Shown here one piece after another: positions 35,377 to 45,219 of a stretch of 64,000 nt of DNA (position 1 is its first letter; the number at the start of each line of letters is the position of its first letter). Position numbers and translations under genes: made by a program. Under the pieces are notes generated by a model that worked only from the letters and a program-made list of their open reading frames with translations, searched no databases and was not told the DNA's origin. Origin of the DNA: an uncultured Chryseobacterium sp. (lineage in GTDB: Bacteria > Bacteroidota > Bacteroidia > Flavobacteriales > Weeksellaceae); assembly GCA_913775525.1 (NCBI GenBank), contig CAJYLH010000014.1, positions 107,796 to 171,795 on the forward strand. Direction: 5' to 3'.

Positions 35377-36672
35377 CTATCTGTTAGTTTCAAAAACCTT
35401 CAGCAACTCCGTCTGCTGTATCACATCATTTTTGCTGCTGATTAAAATGTAGTTGGCCTGAAGCCAGTTGTTTCTTACCAGGAAAAAAGTATAGGCGTCC
35501 ATAAGTCCTTCCTTGTATTTTTCCTCCGACTTCCGGAAAGATAATTGTTGGTTTTCAAAATTGGCTTCCAATAGTTTGTATTTTTCCTGTGCATTTTGGA
35601 ACTGAGTTTTAATTGAACTGATGCTTCTGGTTAAATCATTGATAATGATGTCTTTTTCGTAATTGGAATTGATGACGTTGAGCTTCGCCATCTCTACACT
35701 GTTTTTTACCTGCAGCCTGTTGAAAACCGGAATGTTGAGCCCAAAAGACAATTGCTGGTTCTTATTGGCCCTGATCTGATCTGAAAAAGCATCAGCAGGC
35801 TGCCCCATAATCTTGTTATAAAAGCTGGACCAGGTATAGGAACCATTGAGTGTAGGTAAATAACCGGATCTTGCTATGTCAACATTTTTCTGTTGTACAC
35901 GAATTTCCTGTAAAATGGTCTGGTAAGCAGGATTCTTTTCTAACAGGTTCTGTACCAGATCCGGATCATTGAATTGGCTGTCTGCCAGATCCTCCCCGGG
36001 CATGGTAAAATCAAGGGTGTCTTTTGTTATGGCCAGAGCATTCAGGAGATTGATCTTTGAAATATCTTTCTGGTTCTTAGCTGAAACCAGCTGTTCCTGC
36101 ATCGTTCCGAGGTTGGCTTTGATGTCATAGACATCGCTTTTCGGCCGGCTTCCGATTTCCACTTCTTTTTCAGTGCGCGTGATCTGGTCTTCAATGCCTG
36201 AAATCTGGGTCTGCAGTACATCCAGCCAGCTTTTGCTGTTCTGGTATGTGAAAAACATCTGGATGACATTCAGTTTTACTTCATTCTGGGTACGTTTCAT
36301 GGCGTATACAGAGCTCTCCTTATTCATTTTTGAAAGAGAAATATTAAGGTAATTCCTCCAGTTGACCAGTTCCCAATTGGCCTGCGCGTACATCTGGTCA
36401 TACTGTGAATTGATCGCCTCCCGTTGATTGGTATTCTGATTGATGGATGAGCCAAAGCCATAATTCTGGCTCACGCCTGCATTAACTGAGGGCAGCAGCA
36501 TTCCTTTAGCTGCAGAAATCTGGCGTTCATTTTTCTGAATCGTTACTGTAGACTGCTTAATCAGTGGATGATTGGCAGAAGCATAATCCAGGCATTGTTT
36601 AAGGGTCCAGCTCTGCTGAGCTGGAAGAAGATTGATGAATAATATAAAGAATAGTTTTTTCATTGTTTTCAT
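35377..36672 (-). CDS. TolC-family outer-membrane efflux protein
   Basis: Outer-membrane channel of a tripartite efflux system. 431 aa with signal peptide (an alternative ATG lies 3 codons downstream), N-terminal WTLKQCLDYASANHPLIKQS and two repeats of helical and beta segments (for example LSFGLNIPVFNRLQVKNSVE), the standard outer-membrane-factor layout. It is the last gene of the minus-strand run adaptor, ATPase, permease, permease, TolC. Confidence 0.9.
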   Translation of the reverse strand: MKTMKKLFFILFINLLPAQQSWTLKQCLDYASANHPLIKQSTVTIQKNERQISAAKGMLLPSVNAGVSQNYGFGSSINQNTNQREAINSQYDQMYAQANWELVNWRNYLNISLSKMNKESSVYAMKRTQNEVKLNVIQMFFTYQNSKSWLDVLQTQISGIEDQITRTEKEVEIGSRPKSDVYDIKANLGTMQEQLVSAKNQKDISKINLLNALAITKDTLDFTMPGEDLADSQFNDPDLVQNLLEKNPAYQTILQEIRVQQKNVDIARSGYLPTLNGSYTWSSFYNKIMGQPADAFSDQIRANKNQQLSFGLNIPVFNRLQVKNSVEMAKLNVINSNYEKDIIINDLTRSISSIKTQFQNAQEKYKLLEANFENQQLSFRKSEEKYKEGLMDAYTFFLVRNNWLQANYILISSKNDVIQQTELLKVFETNR

Positions 36673-36696
36673 TGGTTTTTGTGTCTAAACCACCCC

Positions 36697-36740
36697 GTCA
36701 AAAATTCAATAGAATTTTTGACACCCCTCCACGGGAGGGG
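36697..36740. repeat. Double hairpin intergenic repeat
   Basis: Two adjacent perfect inverted repeats: GTCAAAAATTC/GAATTTTTGAC (11 bp, 4-nt loop) and CCCCTCC/GGAGGGG (7 bp, 3-nt loop). It lies between tolC and the first permease and resembles dispersed intergenic hairpins seen in flavobacteria; it may act as an intra-operon attenuator. Confidence 0.6.
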
Positions 36741-36802
36741 AATTTTTAATTTGTTTTTTTTCCATAGGTTTCGCTACGGCTATGATATTTATCCCATCTT
36801 TT

Positions 36803-39229
36803 TTACTCGTATTTCAGGTATTGTACAGGATTGACTTTGGTTGCCCGGTAAGCTTTGATGCTTACCACAGCGAAGGTGAGGGCCAGTAATACAAGCAAGC
36901 TTAGGACATAAGGCCAGACCGGCATATCGATCCGGTAGGCAAAATCCTTCAGCCATTCATTCATGGCATAGTATCCGAACGGAATACTGATTAAAACGGC
37001 AATGGTGCCAATAATTAAAAACCTTTTCGTCAGATCCCATATGATGGTTCTATCATCTGCACCCAACATTTTTTTGATAGCAACATCCCTTAGCTTCTGT
37101 TCAATGAGCAGTGCTGATAAAGCGAAAAGACCCGATAAGGCAATAATTAAGACCACAGCATTCAGCATCGTAAAGAGTGTTTGCTGCTTCTGGAATTTCT
37201 CAAAAGTTTTTGCAAATTGATGATCCACAAATTCAAAATCGTAGGGATAGCCCGGTTCTGCTTTGGTGGTCCAGAATTCTTTGATGCGCTCTAAAGTACC
37301 GTTAATGTCATTTTTATCAAGTTTGATCTGCAGGTTGATCATATTATTTTTGGCCCAGTTCCTGTCATAGTTATAAAAGGCTGCGGCATCAATCGGTTTA
37401 TCCACCCCTGCATAATAAAAATCTTTGGCTACACCCAGGATTTTGTATTTCTTCTTCTCTTCCCATCCGGGAAGAATTTCTCTCCCGATCGCCTGTCTGT
37501 TCGTCCAGCCCATTTTTCTGACAAATGTTTCATTCACCACTGTTCCGCTGATGGTGTCGGACGCTTTTCTCCAGTCCAGATCCCTGCCTTCAATTATTTT
37601 AATCCCATAAAACCTGAAATAGTTTTCTTCAATTCCTCCTACGGCAACTGTATTCATAACCTTTGTGGTATCAACGGCATATTTTGTATTTGAAGTATTT
37701 CTGAGTGGCATCCCGATAGACTGAACGGATCCTGTAACATCCACTACACCCGGAATTTTCCTTACTTCATTCCTCAGCAGTTCATATTTTTTGACATCGT
37801 AATCCCTTTGGTGAAAATTGGTTTTTTTAAAGTCGATCTGAATCACCTGGTTACCGTTAAACCCTAAATCTTTATCCATCATATAATTTGTCTGAAGATG
37901 GATGATTAACGAGCAGATGATGAAGAACGACGAGATGGCCAACTGCAATGTCAGAATAGAATTCCTGAGCCAGGTACCGCTTTTACTTCGGGCAAAATTA
38001 CCTTTCAGAGTATTTATCGGCTTGAAAGCGGCTAGGTAAAGCGCGGGAATCAACCCTGCAATCAGTGAAAATAAAGTAAGTAATAACGCGGTACCAATAA
38101 AAATATCAGGCCCATCCAGGACAATCTTTTTGTTCAGGAATTTATTGTATTCCGGAAGTATCAGTTCAACCAATGCAAAGGCCACGATGTAAGCCACAAA
38201 ACAAAGCATAAACGTCTCCAGCAGAAACTGCAGGACTAATTTCGATTTGGAGCTTCCCGCCACTTTTCTCACCCCCACTTCCTTTGCTCTTTGCGAAGCC
38301 TGCGCGGTTTTCAGATTGATCAGGTTGATGCCGGACAAAACCAGGATCAGACAGGATAGGCTTAGCAGTATTTTGATTGCTCGATGATCGCCTTTTGAGA
38401 TGCCTTCTCCTTTTGCCTCCAGTTTTATTTTGGAAATAGGGGTCAGATAAACTTTGGCAGGATCATTTTTATCCACTTCATTACCCCATTGCCTGGATAG
38501 GACCGCCTCGTGAAACTGCTGCTGCTCAGACAGCTTTTTTTCTAATTTTTCGACATCGGTTCCGGGCTTCAGCCTGAATAAACCATAAAAGCTGTAGCTC
38601 AGCCACTGGTCGTCTTTCAAGTCCTGATTGTCTTTTATCAGGTAATCTGCTTTGAACACGGAATTGTCCTTTGACAGTCTGTATACCAGGGAAACAGTAT
38701 ATAGCGTCCCGTTCTGATCCGTCTTTACCGTTTTTCCAATGCAGTTTTTGTACTCATCTCCGAAAAGCTGCTTAGCCGTATTTTCCGATAAGGCTATCTG
38801 ACTTTTGTCTTTCAGAGCGTTTCCGGGATTGCCCGCCACAGTTTCAAAAGGGAAAAATGAGAAAAAAGAACTGGAAACCTGTCCGGTAGAAGAATAACTT
38901 GAATGGTTGCCGGCAACCAGTTTTACTTTATAATCGCTCCAGATATTGGCTATTGCAAAATCTTCAATTTCTGGGAATTTCTGCTTTGATACATAGAGTT
39001 GCGGGTAGCTGGATTGTGTAAGGTTACCAAAGCCGGATGAATGATTCTCTACCAGATAAATGTTTTCTTTATCAGGAATCCAGCCTTCATATGATTTCTC
39101 GTCCTGCCAATGGATAAAGATCAGCAGGAAAACACATAGTCCAACGCTCAATCCCAATATATTGATCAGCGTGGAAAGCCAGTTCCTTTTATAATTGATG
39201 AGGGCAATTTTGAGCCAGTTTTTTAACAT
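36803..39229 (-). CDS. MacB/FtsX-type ABC transporter permease
   Basis: 808-aa permease with the duplicated Bacteroidota arrangement: an N-terminal TM (LINILGLSVGLCVFLLIF), a MacB periplasmic core domain, three TMs around residue 285-400, a second periplasmic domain and a final four-TM FtsX block (LFALSALLIEQKLRDVAIKKMLG motif). It resembles MacB permease subunits that pair with a separate ATPase. It is paralogous to the next gene upstream, so the transporter may be a heterodimer. Confidence 0.9.
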   Translation of the reverse strand: MLKNWLKIALINYKRNWLSTLINILGLSVGLCVFLLIFIHWQDEKSYEGWIPDKENIYLVENHSSGFGNLTQSSYPQLYVSKQKFPEIEDFAIANIWSDYKVKLVAGNHSSYSSTGQVSSSFFSFFPFETVAGNPGNALKDKSQIALSENTAKQLFGDEYKNCIGKTVKTDQNGTLYTVSLVYRLSKDNSVFKADYLIKDNQDLKDDQWLSYSFYGLFRLKPGTDVEKLEKKLSEQQQFHEAVLSRQWGNEVDKNDPAKVYLTPISKIKLEAKGEGISKGDHRAIKILLSLSCLILVLSGINLINLKTAQASQRAKEVGVRKVAGSSKSKLVLQFLLETFMLCFVAYIVAFALVELILPEYNKFLNKKIVLDGPDIFIGTALLLTLFSLIAGLIPALYLAAFKPINTLKGNFARSKSGTWLRNSILTLQLAISSFFIICSLIIHLQTNYMMDKDLGFNGNQVIQIDFKKTNFHQRDYDVKKYELLRNEVRKIPGVVDVTGSVQSIGMPLRNTSNTKYAVDTTKVMNTVAVGGIEENYFRFYGIKIIEGRDLDWRKASDTISGTVVNETFVRKMGWTNRQAIGREILPGWEEKKKYKILGVAKDFYYAGVDKPIDAAAFYNYDRNWAKNNMINLQIKLDKNDINGTLERIKEFWTTKAEPGYPYDFEFVDHQFAKTFEKFQKQQTLFTMLNAVVLIIALSGLFALSALLIEQKLRDVAIKKMLGADDRTIIWDLTKRFLIIGTIAVLISIPFGYYAMNEWLKDFAYRIDMPVWPYVLSLLVLLALTFAVVSIKAYRATKVNPVQYLKYE

Positions 39230-39339
39230 AGTTGATGATTGATAAGTGATGAATGATTAAGCCAGACATCGGATGCTGGAAGATGGAAGCCTGAGTCTCG
39301 TTTCTATGAAATTTCCAACGTCCATCAAGCAGTTTCCTG

Positions 39340-41754
39340 CTACTCGTATTTCAAATATTTCACAAGATTCACTTTTGTCGCTTGGTAAGCTTTGATGCTT
39401 ACAACTGCGAAAGTCAGAATCAATAATAAAATCAAACTTAGAACGAATGGAAATGCAGGCATGTCAATCCGGTAGGCAAAATCTTTGAGCCATTCATTCA
39501 TCAGGTAATAGCTGATGGGCATGCTGATCAGAACTGCAGTTAGGGTGATCCAAAGAAATTGTTTCGTTAGTCCGAAAACCAAAGTTCTGTCTGATGCACC
39601 AAGCGTTTTCCGGATGGCAACATCTTTAAGTTTCTGCTCAATCATTAATGAAGATAAAGCGAACAATCCTAACAGAGCCACCATCAGAACCATGGCATTC
39701 AGGATGGTAAACAGGGTCTGCTGCTTTTGATACTGTTCAAAGGTTTTTGCGAATTCCTTATCGATGAAATAAGATTCAAACGGATATCCGGGTTCCACAT
39801 TGTTTTGCCAATAAGCTTTTATTCTTTTTACCGTTCCGTCAATATCGTCAGGTTTTATTTTCACTTGGATGTTATAAACATTATATCTTTTCCATTCGGT
39901 TTCTCTGTAATGGAAAAATACAATCGGTTCCACAGCTTTTTGGGGATTCATTATATTAAAATCCTTTACAATTCCTATAATATGATAAGGTTTATTGTCA
40001 AATCCCGGACGGAGTTCATTTTTGAAAGCCTGATTATCAGTCCAACCGAATTTGTTTACGAAAGCTTCATTGACCAAAACATTAGAAATCGTATCAGAAG
40101 CAAGATTCGGATTCAGCCAACGTCCTTTTTTTAGTTTCACATCCATAAACTGGAGGTAATTGTAATCCATAGAACCGTGTTGAGCGTAGATACTTTTGTC
40201 CATGTAATCCATGTTGGAATTACTGAATCTCCCGCTACCAGGAACTGCTTCCCCATAGGAAACATCAGCAACACCTTCAATTTTTCTCATCTCATTTTTG
40301 ACACGCTCATATTTCAGCCAGGGTTTTGCATCATTCTCACTGAAATTAATCAGAAGAACCTGCTTCCCATTATAGCCAAGATCTTTGTCCATCATATATT
40401 TTACCTGACTATTGACAATCAATCCACAGATGATGAAAAATGACGAAATGATGAGCTGCAAAGTCAAAATCCCATTTCGAAGCCAAATCCCGTGTTTGCT
40501 TCTGGCGAAGTTGCCTTTCAAAGTTTCTATGGCTTTAAAATTGGCTAAATAAGTCGCCGGAATCAATCCTGAAATGAAGGTTACTGCCAAGACCATCGCC
40601 AATGAATAAAAGTAAATATGCCAATCATTCATCACGATTTCTTTTTTATAGAACTTATTGAAGCTTGGCAAAAGAAGTTCTGTCAAAGCAAGAGATAAGA
40701 GATACGAAGCAAAACAGATCACAAACGTTTCCAATAAAAACTGAAAAATCAGACTGGATTTTGTACTACCGATCGCTTTTCTGACCCCAATTTCTTTGGC
40801 TCTTTGAGAAGCCTGGGCTGTTTTAAGATTAATAAAATTAATTGCTGATAAAATAACAATCAACACAGAAAGCGTAAACAGGATCATCAACGTTTTGAAA
40901 TCTCCATTTCCAAACCAGTAAGCTTCTGCATGGAGTTTCATTTTATCAAGCGGCGTCAGAATACTACCAGTTGGTCCGTACAATTCCAAATATTTTTGTG
41001 GTGTAACACCACTTCCTGCCGCATTTATTTTCGCCCGGTACTCAAAAACATCTTTCACTATTTTTTTCTGTACCTCCTCTACATTGGCATTTTTGCTTAG
41101 CATAAAGAAACATCCGTAGTTGAAATTGCCCCATTGATCCTTATCATTTTTCATTTGTTCAAATGGCAGGATAACAAATTCCGGCTTGATGAGGCTGTTT
41201 TCCATTGGCAATTCGTAAACTGCTGTTATTACATAGTTTTTATTATCAAACTTCACGCTTTCGCCTGCAACATCTGTTTTACCGAAGAGGTTTTTGGCAG
41301 CCCCGGTAGAAATTGCTAAAGATGATTCTCCCTTTAGCGCATCTTTAAAACTTCCGTTAATTAGTTTGAAAGGAAAAAAGTTGAAAAAATTACTAGAAAC
41401 CAACATCCCGTCTTTCTGAAAAACCGTTTTCTTTTTTGCAGTCATTTTATAGCCGACACCTGAACCGTTGAATAACACATAATCTTTGATTTCAGGTATT
41501 ACTTTTACGGCACGTTCTGCCATAATATAAGGAATAGTTGCGCCGTAAGCGTTATCCTTTTTATTATAAATCTGAGAACCGTAGATGAAATCTTTTTTCG
41601 GGTTCCACCTTTCATAGGATTCTTCGTCATTCCAGTGCATCATGATGAGCATGAATCCGGTTAGTCCGACAGTCAGTCCAAACAGATTGATCAGTGTGGA
41701 AAGCCAGTTCTTTTTATAATTGATAAATGCAATTTTGAGCCAGTTGTTGAGCAT
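39340..41754 (-). CDS. MacB/FtsX-type ABC transporter permease (paralogue)
   Basis: 804-aa permease with the same architecture as its downstream neighbour; the shared blocks include NLKTAQASQRAKEIGVRKAIGS and IEQKLKDVAIRKTLGASDRT. Periplasmic parts have diverged more than the membrane parts, consistent with duplication and specialisation. It lies between the ATPase gene and the second permease; a long perfect hairpin separates it from the ATPase gene. Confidence 0.9.
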   Translation of the reverse strand: MLNNWLKIAFINYKKNWLSTLINLFGLTVGLTGFMLIMMHWNDEESYERWNPKKDFIYGSQIYNKKDNAYGATIPYIMAERAVKVIPEIKDYVLFNGSGVGYKMTAKKKTVFQKDGMLVSSNFFNFFPFKLINGSFKDALKGESSLAISTGAAKNLFGKTDVAGESVKFDNKNYVITAVYELPMENSLIKPEFVILPFEQMKNDKDQWGNFNYGCFFMLSKNANVEEVQKKIVKDVFEYRAKINAAGSGVTPQKYLELYGPTGSILTPLDKMKLHAEAYWFGNGDFKTLMILFTLSVLIVILSAINFINLKTAQASQRAKEIGVRKAIGSTKSSLIFQFLLETFVICFASYLLSLALTELLLPSFNKFYKKEIVMNDWHIYFYSLAMVLAVTFISGLIPATYLANFKAIETLKGNFARSKHGIWLRNGILTLQLIISSFFIICGLIVNSQVKYMMDKDLGYNGKQVLLINFSENDAKPWLKYERVKNEMRKIEGVADVSYGEAVPGSGRFSNSNMDYMDKSIYAQHGSMDYNYLQFMDVKLKKGRWLNPNLASDTISNVLVNEAFVNKFGWTDNQAFKNELRPGFDNKPYHIIGIVKDFNIMNPQKAVEPIVFFHYRETEWKRYNVYNIQVKIKPDDIDGTVKRIKAYWQNNVEPGYPFESYFIDKEFAKTFEQYQKQQTLFTILNAMVLMVALLGLFALSSLMIEQKLKDVAIRKTLGASDRTLVFGLTKQFLWITLTAVLISMPISYYLMNEWLKDFAYRIDMPAFPFVLSLILLLILTFAVVSIKAYQATKVNLVKYLKYE

Positions 41755-41815
41755 AATTTTAGTTTTTAATTACGGTTGGTAATTATAAATGACAGCGTTG
41801 AATGTAACTTTTTGT

Positions 41816-41848
41816 AAACCTCATAGGTTTCTGAAACCTATGAGGTTT
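41816..41848. repeat. Perfect 15-bp inverted repeat between ATPase and permease genes
   Basis: AAACCTCATAGGTTT and its exact complement are separated by 3 nt. It could attenuate the minus-strand operon after the ATPase gene. It shares the AACCT-type core with the hairpin at 46579, suggesting a dispersed repeat family. Confidence 0.65.
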
Positions 41849-41869
41849 GGATATGGAGAATGAATGTTT

Positions 41870-42592
41870 TTATATAAAGTTTTTAGCATCCGCTTTTTCA
41901 AACACATCTTTTCTCTGCTCGGCAAGTTCTTCGGAGAAGATTTCCCCGTCTTTCATATTCACGATTCTTGAGGCATATCCGGCATCGTAAGAAGAGTGGG
42001 TGACCATAGCAATGGTAGAGCCTTCCCGGTGAAGTTCCGCGAGCAGGTTCATTACTTCATTTCCGTTGGAGCTGTCGAGGTTTCCGGTGGGTTCATCAGC
42101 AAGAATCAGCTTGGGTTTCGTCACCAGCGCCCGGGCTACGGCAGCCCGTTGCTGCTGGCCTCCGGAGAGCTGCTGTGGATAATGTTTGGCACGGTGGGCA
42201 ATATTGATTTTATCCATGATCTCTTCTACACGTTTTTTTCTTTCGGAAGAAGAAATTCCGTTGTAAATCAGGGAAAGTTCTATGTTCTCATATACGGTCA
42301 GCTCATCGATCAGATTGAAGTTCTGGAAAATGAAGCCGATGTTCTTCTTGCGAAGGTCAGATTTTTTCTTTTCATTGGTTCTTACTGTTTCCATGCCGGC
42401 GAACTCATACGAACCGGCAGAAGCGCTGTCCAGAAAGCCCAGGATATTGAGAAAAGTAGATTTTCCGCAGCCGGAAGGCCCCATGATGGCTACAAATTCG
42501 CCCTCTTTAATATGAAGGCTGACATTATTGAGCGCATTGGTCTGAACATCTTCAGTCTTATAAATTTTGGAAAGGTTTTTAATGTTGATCAT
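41870..42592 (-). CDS. ABC transporter ATP-binding protein (MacB/LolD type)
   Basis: 240-aa ATPase with Walker A GPSGCGKS (38-45), Q-loop [15 protein letters not shown], signature [15 protein letters not shown] and Walker [13 protein letters not shown]. It belongs to the MacB/LolD/FtsE group energising FtsX-like permeases. It sits between the adaptor gene and the two permeases, and all components of a tripartite exporter are present in the operon. Confidence 0.94.
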   Translation of the reverse strand: MINIKNLSKIYKTEDVQTNALNNVSLHIKEGEFVAIMGPSGCGKSTFLNILGFLDSASAGSYEFAGMETVRTNEKKKSDLRKKNIGFIFQNFNLIDELTVYENIELSLIYNGISSSERKKRVEEIMDKINIAHRAKHYPQQLSGGQQQRAAVARALVTKPKLILADEPTGNLDSSNGNEVMNLLAELHREGSTIAMVTHSSYDAGYASRIVNMKDGEIFSEELAEQRKDVFEKADAKNFI

Positions 42593-42663
42593 TTCAGTAT
42601 AGCTTAAGATTTACGGTTTAAAGATTAAGGCCGGAACAATAACCTTTGTTTTTCAATATAGTT

Positions 42664-43911
42664 TTAATTTTGTTTTTGAATATCCAATACTTCATATTTT
42701 TTCAGTTCGGCATAATCTGAAGTAAGTACTTTTTCACCCTGTTTGAGGCCTGATATCACTTCATAATACATCAGGTTTTCCCTTCCCACGCTAATGGCTC
42801 TCCTTTCTGCCTTACTGCCTTTAACCACAAAAATCCATTTTCCGCTGGTATCTTTGTAGAAGTTGCCTTTCGGAATCATCAGGCTTTGGACATCGGCAGA
42901 TAATTTTAATTTGACTCCGAACGTCATCCCGATTTTCAAATCCGGAACCTGAGCTGCAATAAAATTAAGCTCTACGGAAAATTGTCCGTCCTTCACTTCC
43001 GGAAGGATCTTGGTGATAATGACTTCATATTCTTTACCGTTGTTATCCAGTGTTCCCTTTATCCCGCTGCTGATTTTATTAATGTAATATTCATCTACTT
43101 TGGCGACCAGCTTATATCCGTCCATCAGGTCTATCTTCCCGATGCTCTCGCCGGTGGTCAGGTTCTGGCCGGGTGAAAGGGTAAAAGAGGAAAGCCTTCC
43201 GGAAGCCGGTGCCATGACCAGGAAGTTATTTTTATTGGAACGCAGGATGCTCAGGCTTTTTTCCATCTGGCCGATAGAGCTGTTAATGGCTGCCATCTGA
43301 GCATTTCTTGATGCTTTCTCATTGTAAGCCCCTTTTTCTACAATGGATTTCCTTTGTTTCTGGTAACTCAGGTTCTGCATGGCCATGTCATAATCCGTCT
43401 TTTTCCCGATTTCCGCATCGTATAATCTTTTCTGGAGGTTATATGTCTGCAAAGCTGTGTTATAATCATTCTGGGACTGCAATACCTCCTTATCCTGATT
43501 GAACTCCTGGTTCTTCAGTTCCAGCAGCGAACTTCTCATCTGGCTGATCTGCTGCATAATTCCCGTTTCCTGATTCAAGTAGCTGAATTCTGTATTGGGA
43601 TTATACACCTGTGCAATGGGTTGTCCTTTTACCAGCATTTGCCCGTCCTCTGCAAAAATTTCCTTTACGGCACCGCCTTCCAGGACATTGACCAGAGATG
43701 AGTGCAGGGATTGGGCCTTTGCCGTAAGCATCAGCATATCTTCAAATTTACCGTAGGCAACTTCATCAATGGTTATATCTTCAGCCTTTACATTGTAGGT
43801 CTTTTTCTGATTCAGGAAATACCATCCGAAAACCAACAGGCCCAAAACAGAGATCAGAATAATAATGATTAATTTTAATTTGGATTTCTTTTTTACTATT
43901 TTCGTATCCAT
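42664..43911 (-). CDS. HlyD/MacA-type periplasmic adaptor
   Basis: 415 aa with one N-terminal TM (LIIIILISVLGLLVFGWYF), a biotinyl-lipoyl-like half (GGAVKEIFAEDGQMLVKGQ), a long coiled hairpin (about 125-225) and the second half GRLSSFTLSPGQNLTTGE, then beta-barrel domains. First gene of the efflux operon; a sigma-54-type promoter lies about 34 nt upstream. Substrate unknown; MacA-like exporters move peptides, macrolides or lipoproteins. Confidence 0.92.
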   Translation of the reverse strand: MDTKIVKKKSKLKLIIIILISVLGLLVFGWYFLNQKKTYNVKAEDITIDEVAYGKFEDMLMLTAKAQSLHSSLVNVLEGGAVKEIFAEDGQMLVKGQPIAQVYNPNTEFSYLNQETGIMQQISQMRSSLLELKNQEFNQDKEVLQSQNDYNTALQTYNLQKRLYDAEIGKKTDYDMAMQNLSYQKQRKSIVEKGAYNEKASRNAQMAAINSSIGQMEKSLSILRSNKNNFLVMAPASGRLSSFTLSPGQNLTTGESIGKIDLMDGYKLVAKVDEYYINKISSGIKGTLDNNGKEYEVIITKILPEVKDGQFSVELNFIAAQVPDLKIGMTFGVKLKLSADVQSLMIPKGNFYKDTSGKWIFVVKGSKAERRAISVGRENLMYYEVISGLKQGEKVLTSDYAELKKYEVLDIQKQN

Positions 43912-43944
43912 AATGGATGTAACTGTTTTACTTATAATAAATTA

Positions 43945-43960
43945 CGCAATGTGGGTGCCG
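43945..43960 (-). promoter_or_regulatory. Sigma-54 promoter for the efflux operon
   Basis: On the minus strand, CGGCACCCACATTGCG fits the -24/-12 consensus with GG and GC exactly 10 nt apart and TTGC intact. It points into the adaptor gene, starting about 34 nt before its ATG, and an enhancer-like site and an NtrC-type activator gene lie just beyond. Confidence 0.72.
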
Positions 43961-44033
43961 TAGATTTATTTTGGTATAATACACTGTAAATTAGATCGTA
44001 ATTATTTTTGAATAATTTGAGACTGTTCATTTT

Positions 44034-44060
44034 CGGACACATTTTGTCCGGAAACGGACA
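44034..44060. promoter_or_regulatory. Three half-site inverted-repeat array, likely activator (UAS) site
   Basis: CGGACA, 5 nt, TGTCCG, 4 nt, CGGACA: alternating inverted half-sites about 95 bp upstream of the sigma-54 promoter, the usual distance for an enhancer-binding protein. The NtrC-type regulator at 45220 is the obvious candidate to bind here. Confidence 0.68.
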
Positions 44061-44137
44061 ATTTTGATGGATGATCTATGATCTATGATTGATCATGAAG
44101 CTAACAATCCGGAAAGCAGATAAGAATTACCTTTATA

Positions 44138-45202
44138 TTGCTCAATGATGAAATAAAAACAATGGCTGAAAAAAATAAAAATACAGGACCGTCTGATGAC
44201 CAGATGTTGATTTCAAACAAAAAACTGTTTGCCGATGTATCACACCTTATAGAGCAAAGCCGCCAACAGGTAGCTATGCAGGCCAACAGTGCGCTTACAC
44301 TTGTATTCTGGCAGGTAGGTAAACGGATCATTGATGATATCCTGCAAAACCAGCGGGCAGAATATGGAAAACAGGTTGTACCTACATTGGCTGCTCAGCT
44401 TGAAAAACTCTACGGAAGGAATTTTACCGAGAAAAATGTACGCAGAATGATGCAGTTTGCAGAATTTTTCCCTGATATGCAAATTGTCGTTCCGCTGGCA
44501 CGACAATTAAGCTGGTCTCATTTCTTAATATTAATTCCATTAAAAAATAATGAACAGAGACTATTTTATGCTGAATTGGCTATTGATGGAATGCTCGGAA
44601 AACGGGAATTAAGAAAACAGATTGCGAACAAAGCATTTGAGAGGACTGCCATTGCCAATATCCAGGCAGCACAAAACGAAAATATGCCGATCAACACTTT
44701 TAAAGATCCTTATGTTCTGGACTTTCTCGGCCTTACGAACGGCTATCTGGAAAAAGATATTGAAACAGCTATCCTGAGTGAGCTTGAAAAGTTCATCCTG
44801 GAACTGGGAAAAGGCTTTGCCTTTGTTGAACGCCAGAAAAGGATGATCATAGACGGAGAAGATTTTTACCTCGATCTGCTGTTTTACCACCGTTCATTAA
44901 GAAGATTGGTTGCCGTAGAACTGAAGCTCGGTGAATTTCAGGCCAGATACAAAGGCCAGATGGAGCTCTACCTGAAATGGCTCAATAAAAATGAACGTAA
45001 AGAAGGTGAGGAAATGCCTATAGGACTGATACTTTGTGCTGAAAGCAGCAAAGAGCAGGTAGAGCTTCTGGAAATGCATAAAGACGGAATCATGGTGGCA
45101 GAATACTGGACGGAACTGCCCTCGAAAAAAGAACTTGAAAAGAAACTTCACATCGCCCTTATAGAAGCGAAAGAGCGTTTTGAACGCCAGCAACTGCTGT
45201 AA
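44138..45202 (+). CDS. DUF1016/YhcG-family PDDEXK nuclease-like protein
   Basis: 354 aa (an ATG at 44162 is an alternative start). The N-terminal helical DUF1016 region has FWQVGKRIIDDI and NVRRMMQFAEFFPD. The C-terminal nuclease-like part has GEDFYLDLLFYHRSLRRLVAVELKLGEF with the Asp and Glu-x-Lys of the PD-(D/E)xK fold, all apparently intact. Family members are common in accessory regions and some occur with restriction systems. It lies between the adaptor operon and the response regulator, splitting what is otherwise a regulatory unit. Confidence 0.88.
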   Translation: MLNDEIKTMAEKNKNTGPSDDQMLISNKKLFADVSHLIEQSRQQVAMQANSALTLVFWQVGKRIIDDILQNQRAEYGKQVVPTLAAQLEKLYGRNFTEKNVRRMMQFAEFFPDMQIVVPLARQLSWSHFLILIPLKNNEQRLFYAELAIDGMLGKRELRKQIANKAFERTAIANIQAAQNENMPINTFKDPYVLDFLGLTNGYLEKDIETAILSELEKFILELGKGFAFVERQKRMIIDGEDFYLDLLFYHRSLRRLVAVELKLGEFQARYKGQMELYLKWLNKNERKEGEEMPIGLILCAESSKEQVELLEMHKDGIMVAEYWTELPSKKELEKKLHIALIEAKERFERQQLL

Positions 45203-45219
45203 TAATTGTATTAAAAGAC

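Noticed and set aside
41996-42607. 203-codon plus-strand open frame
   Set aside because: It is antisense to the ABC ATPase gene, whose motifs are all intact.
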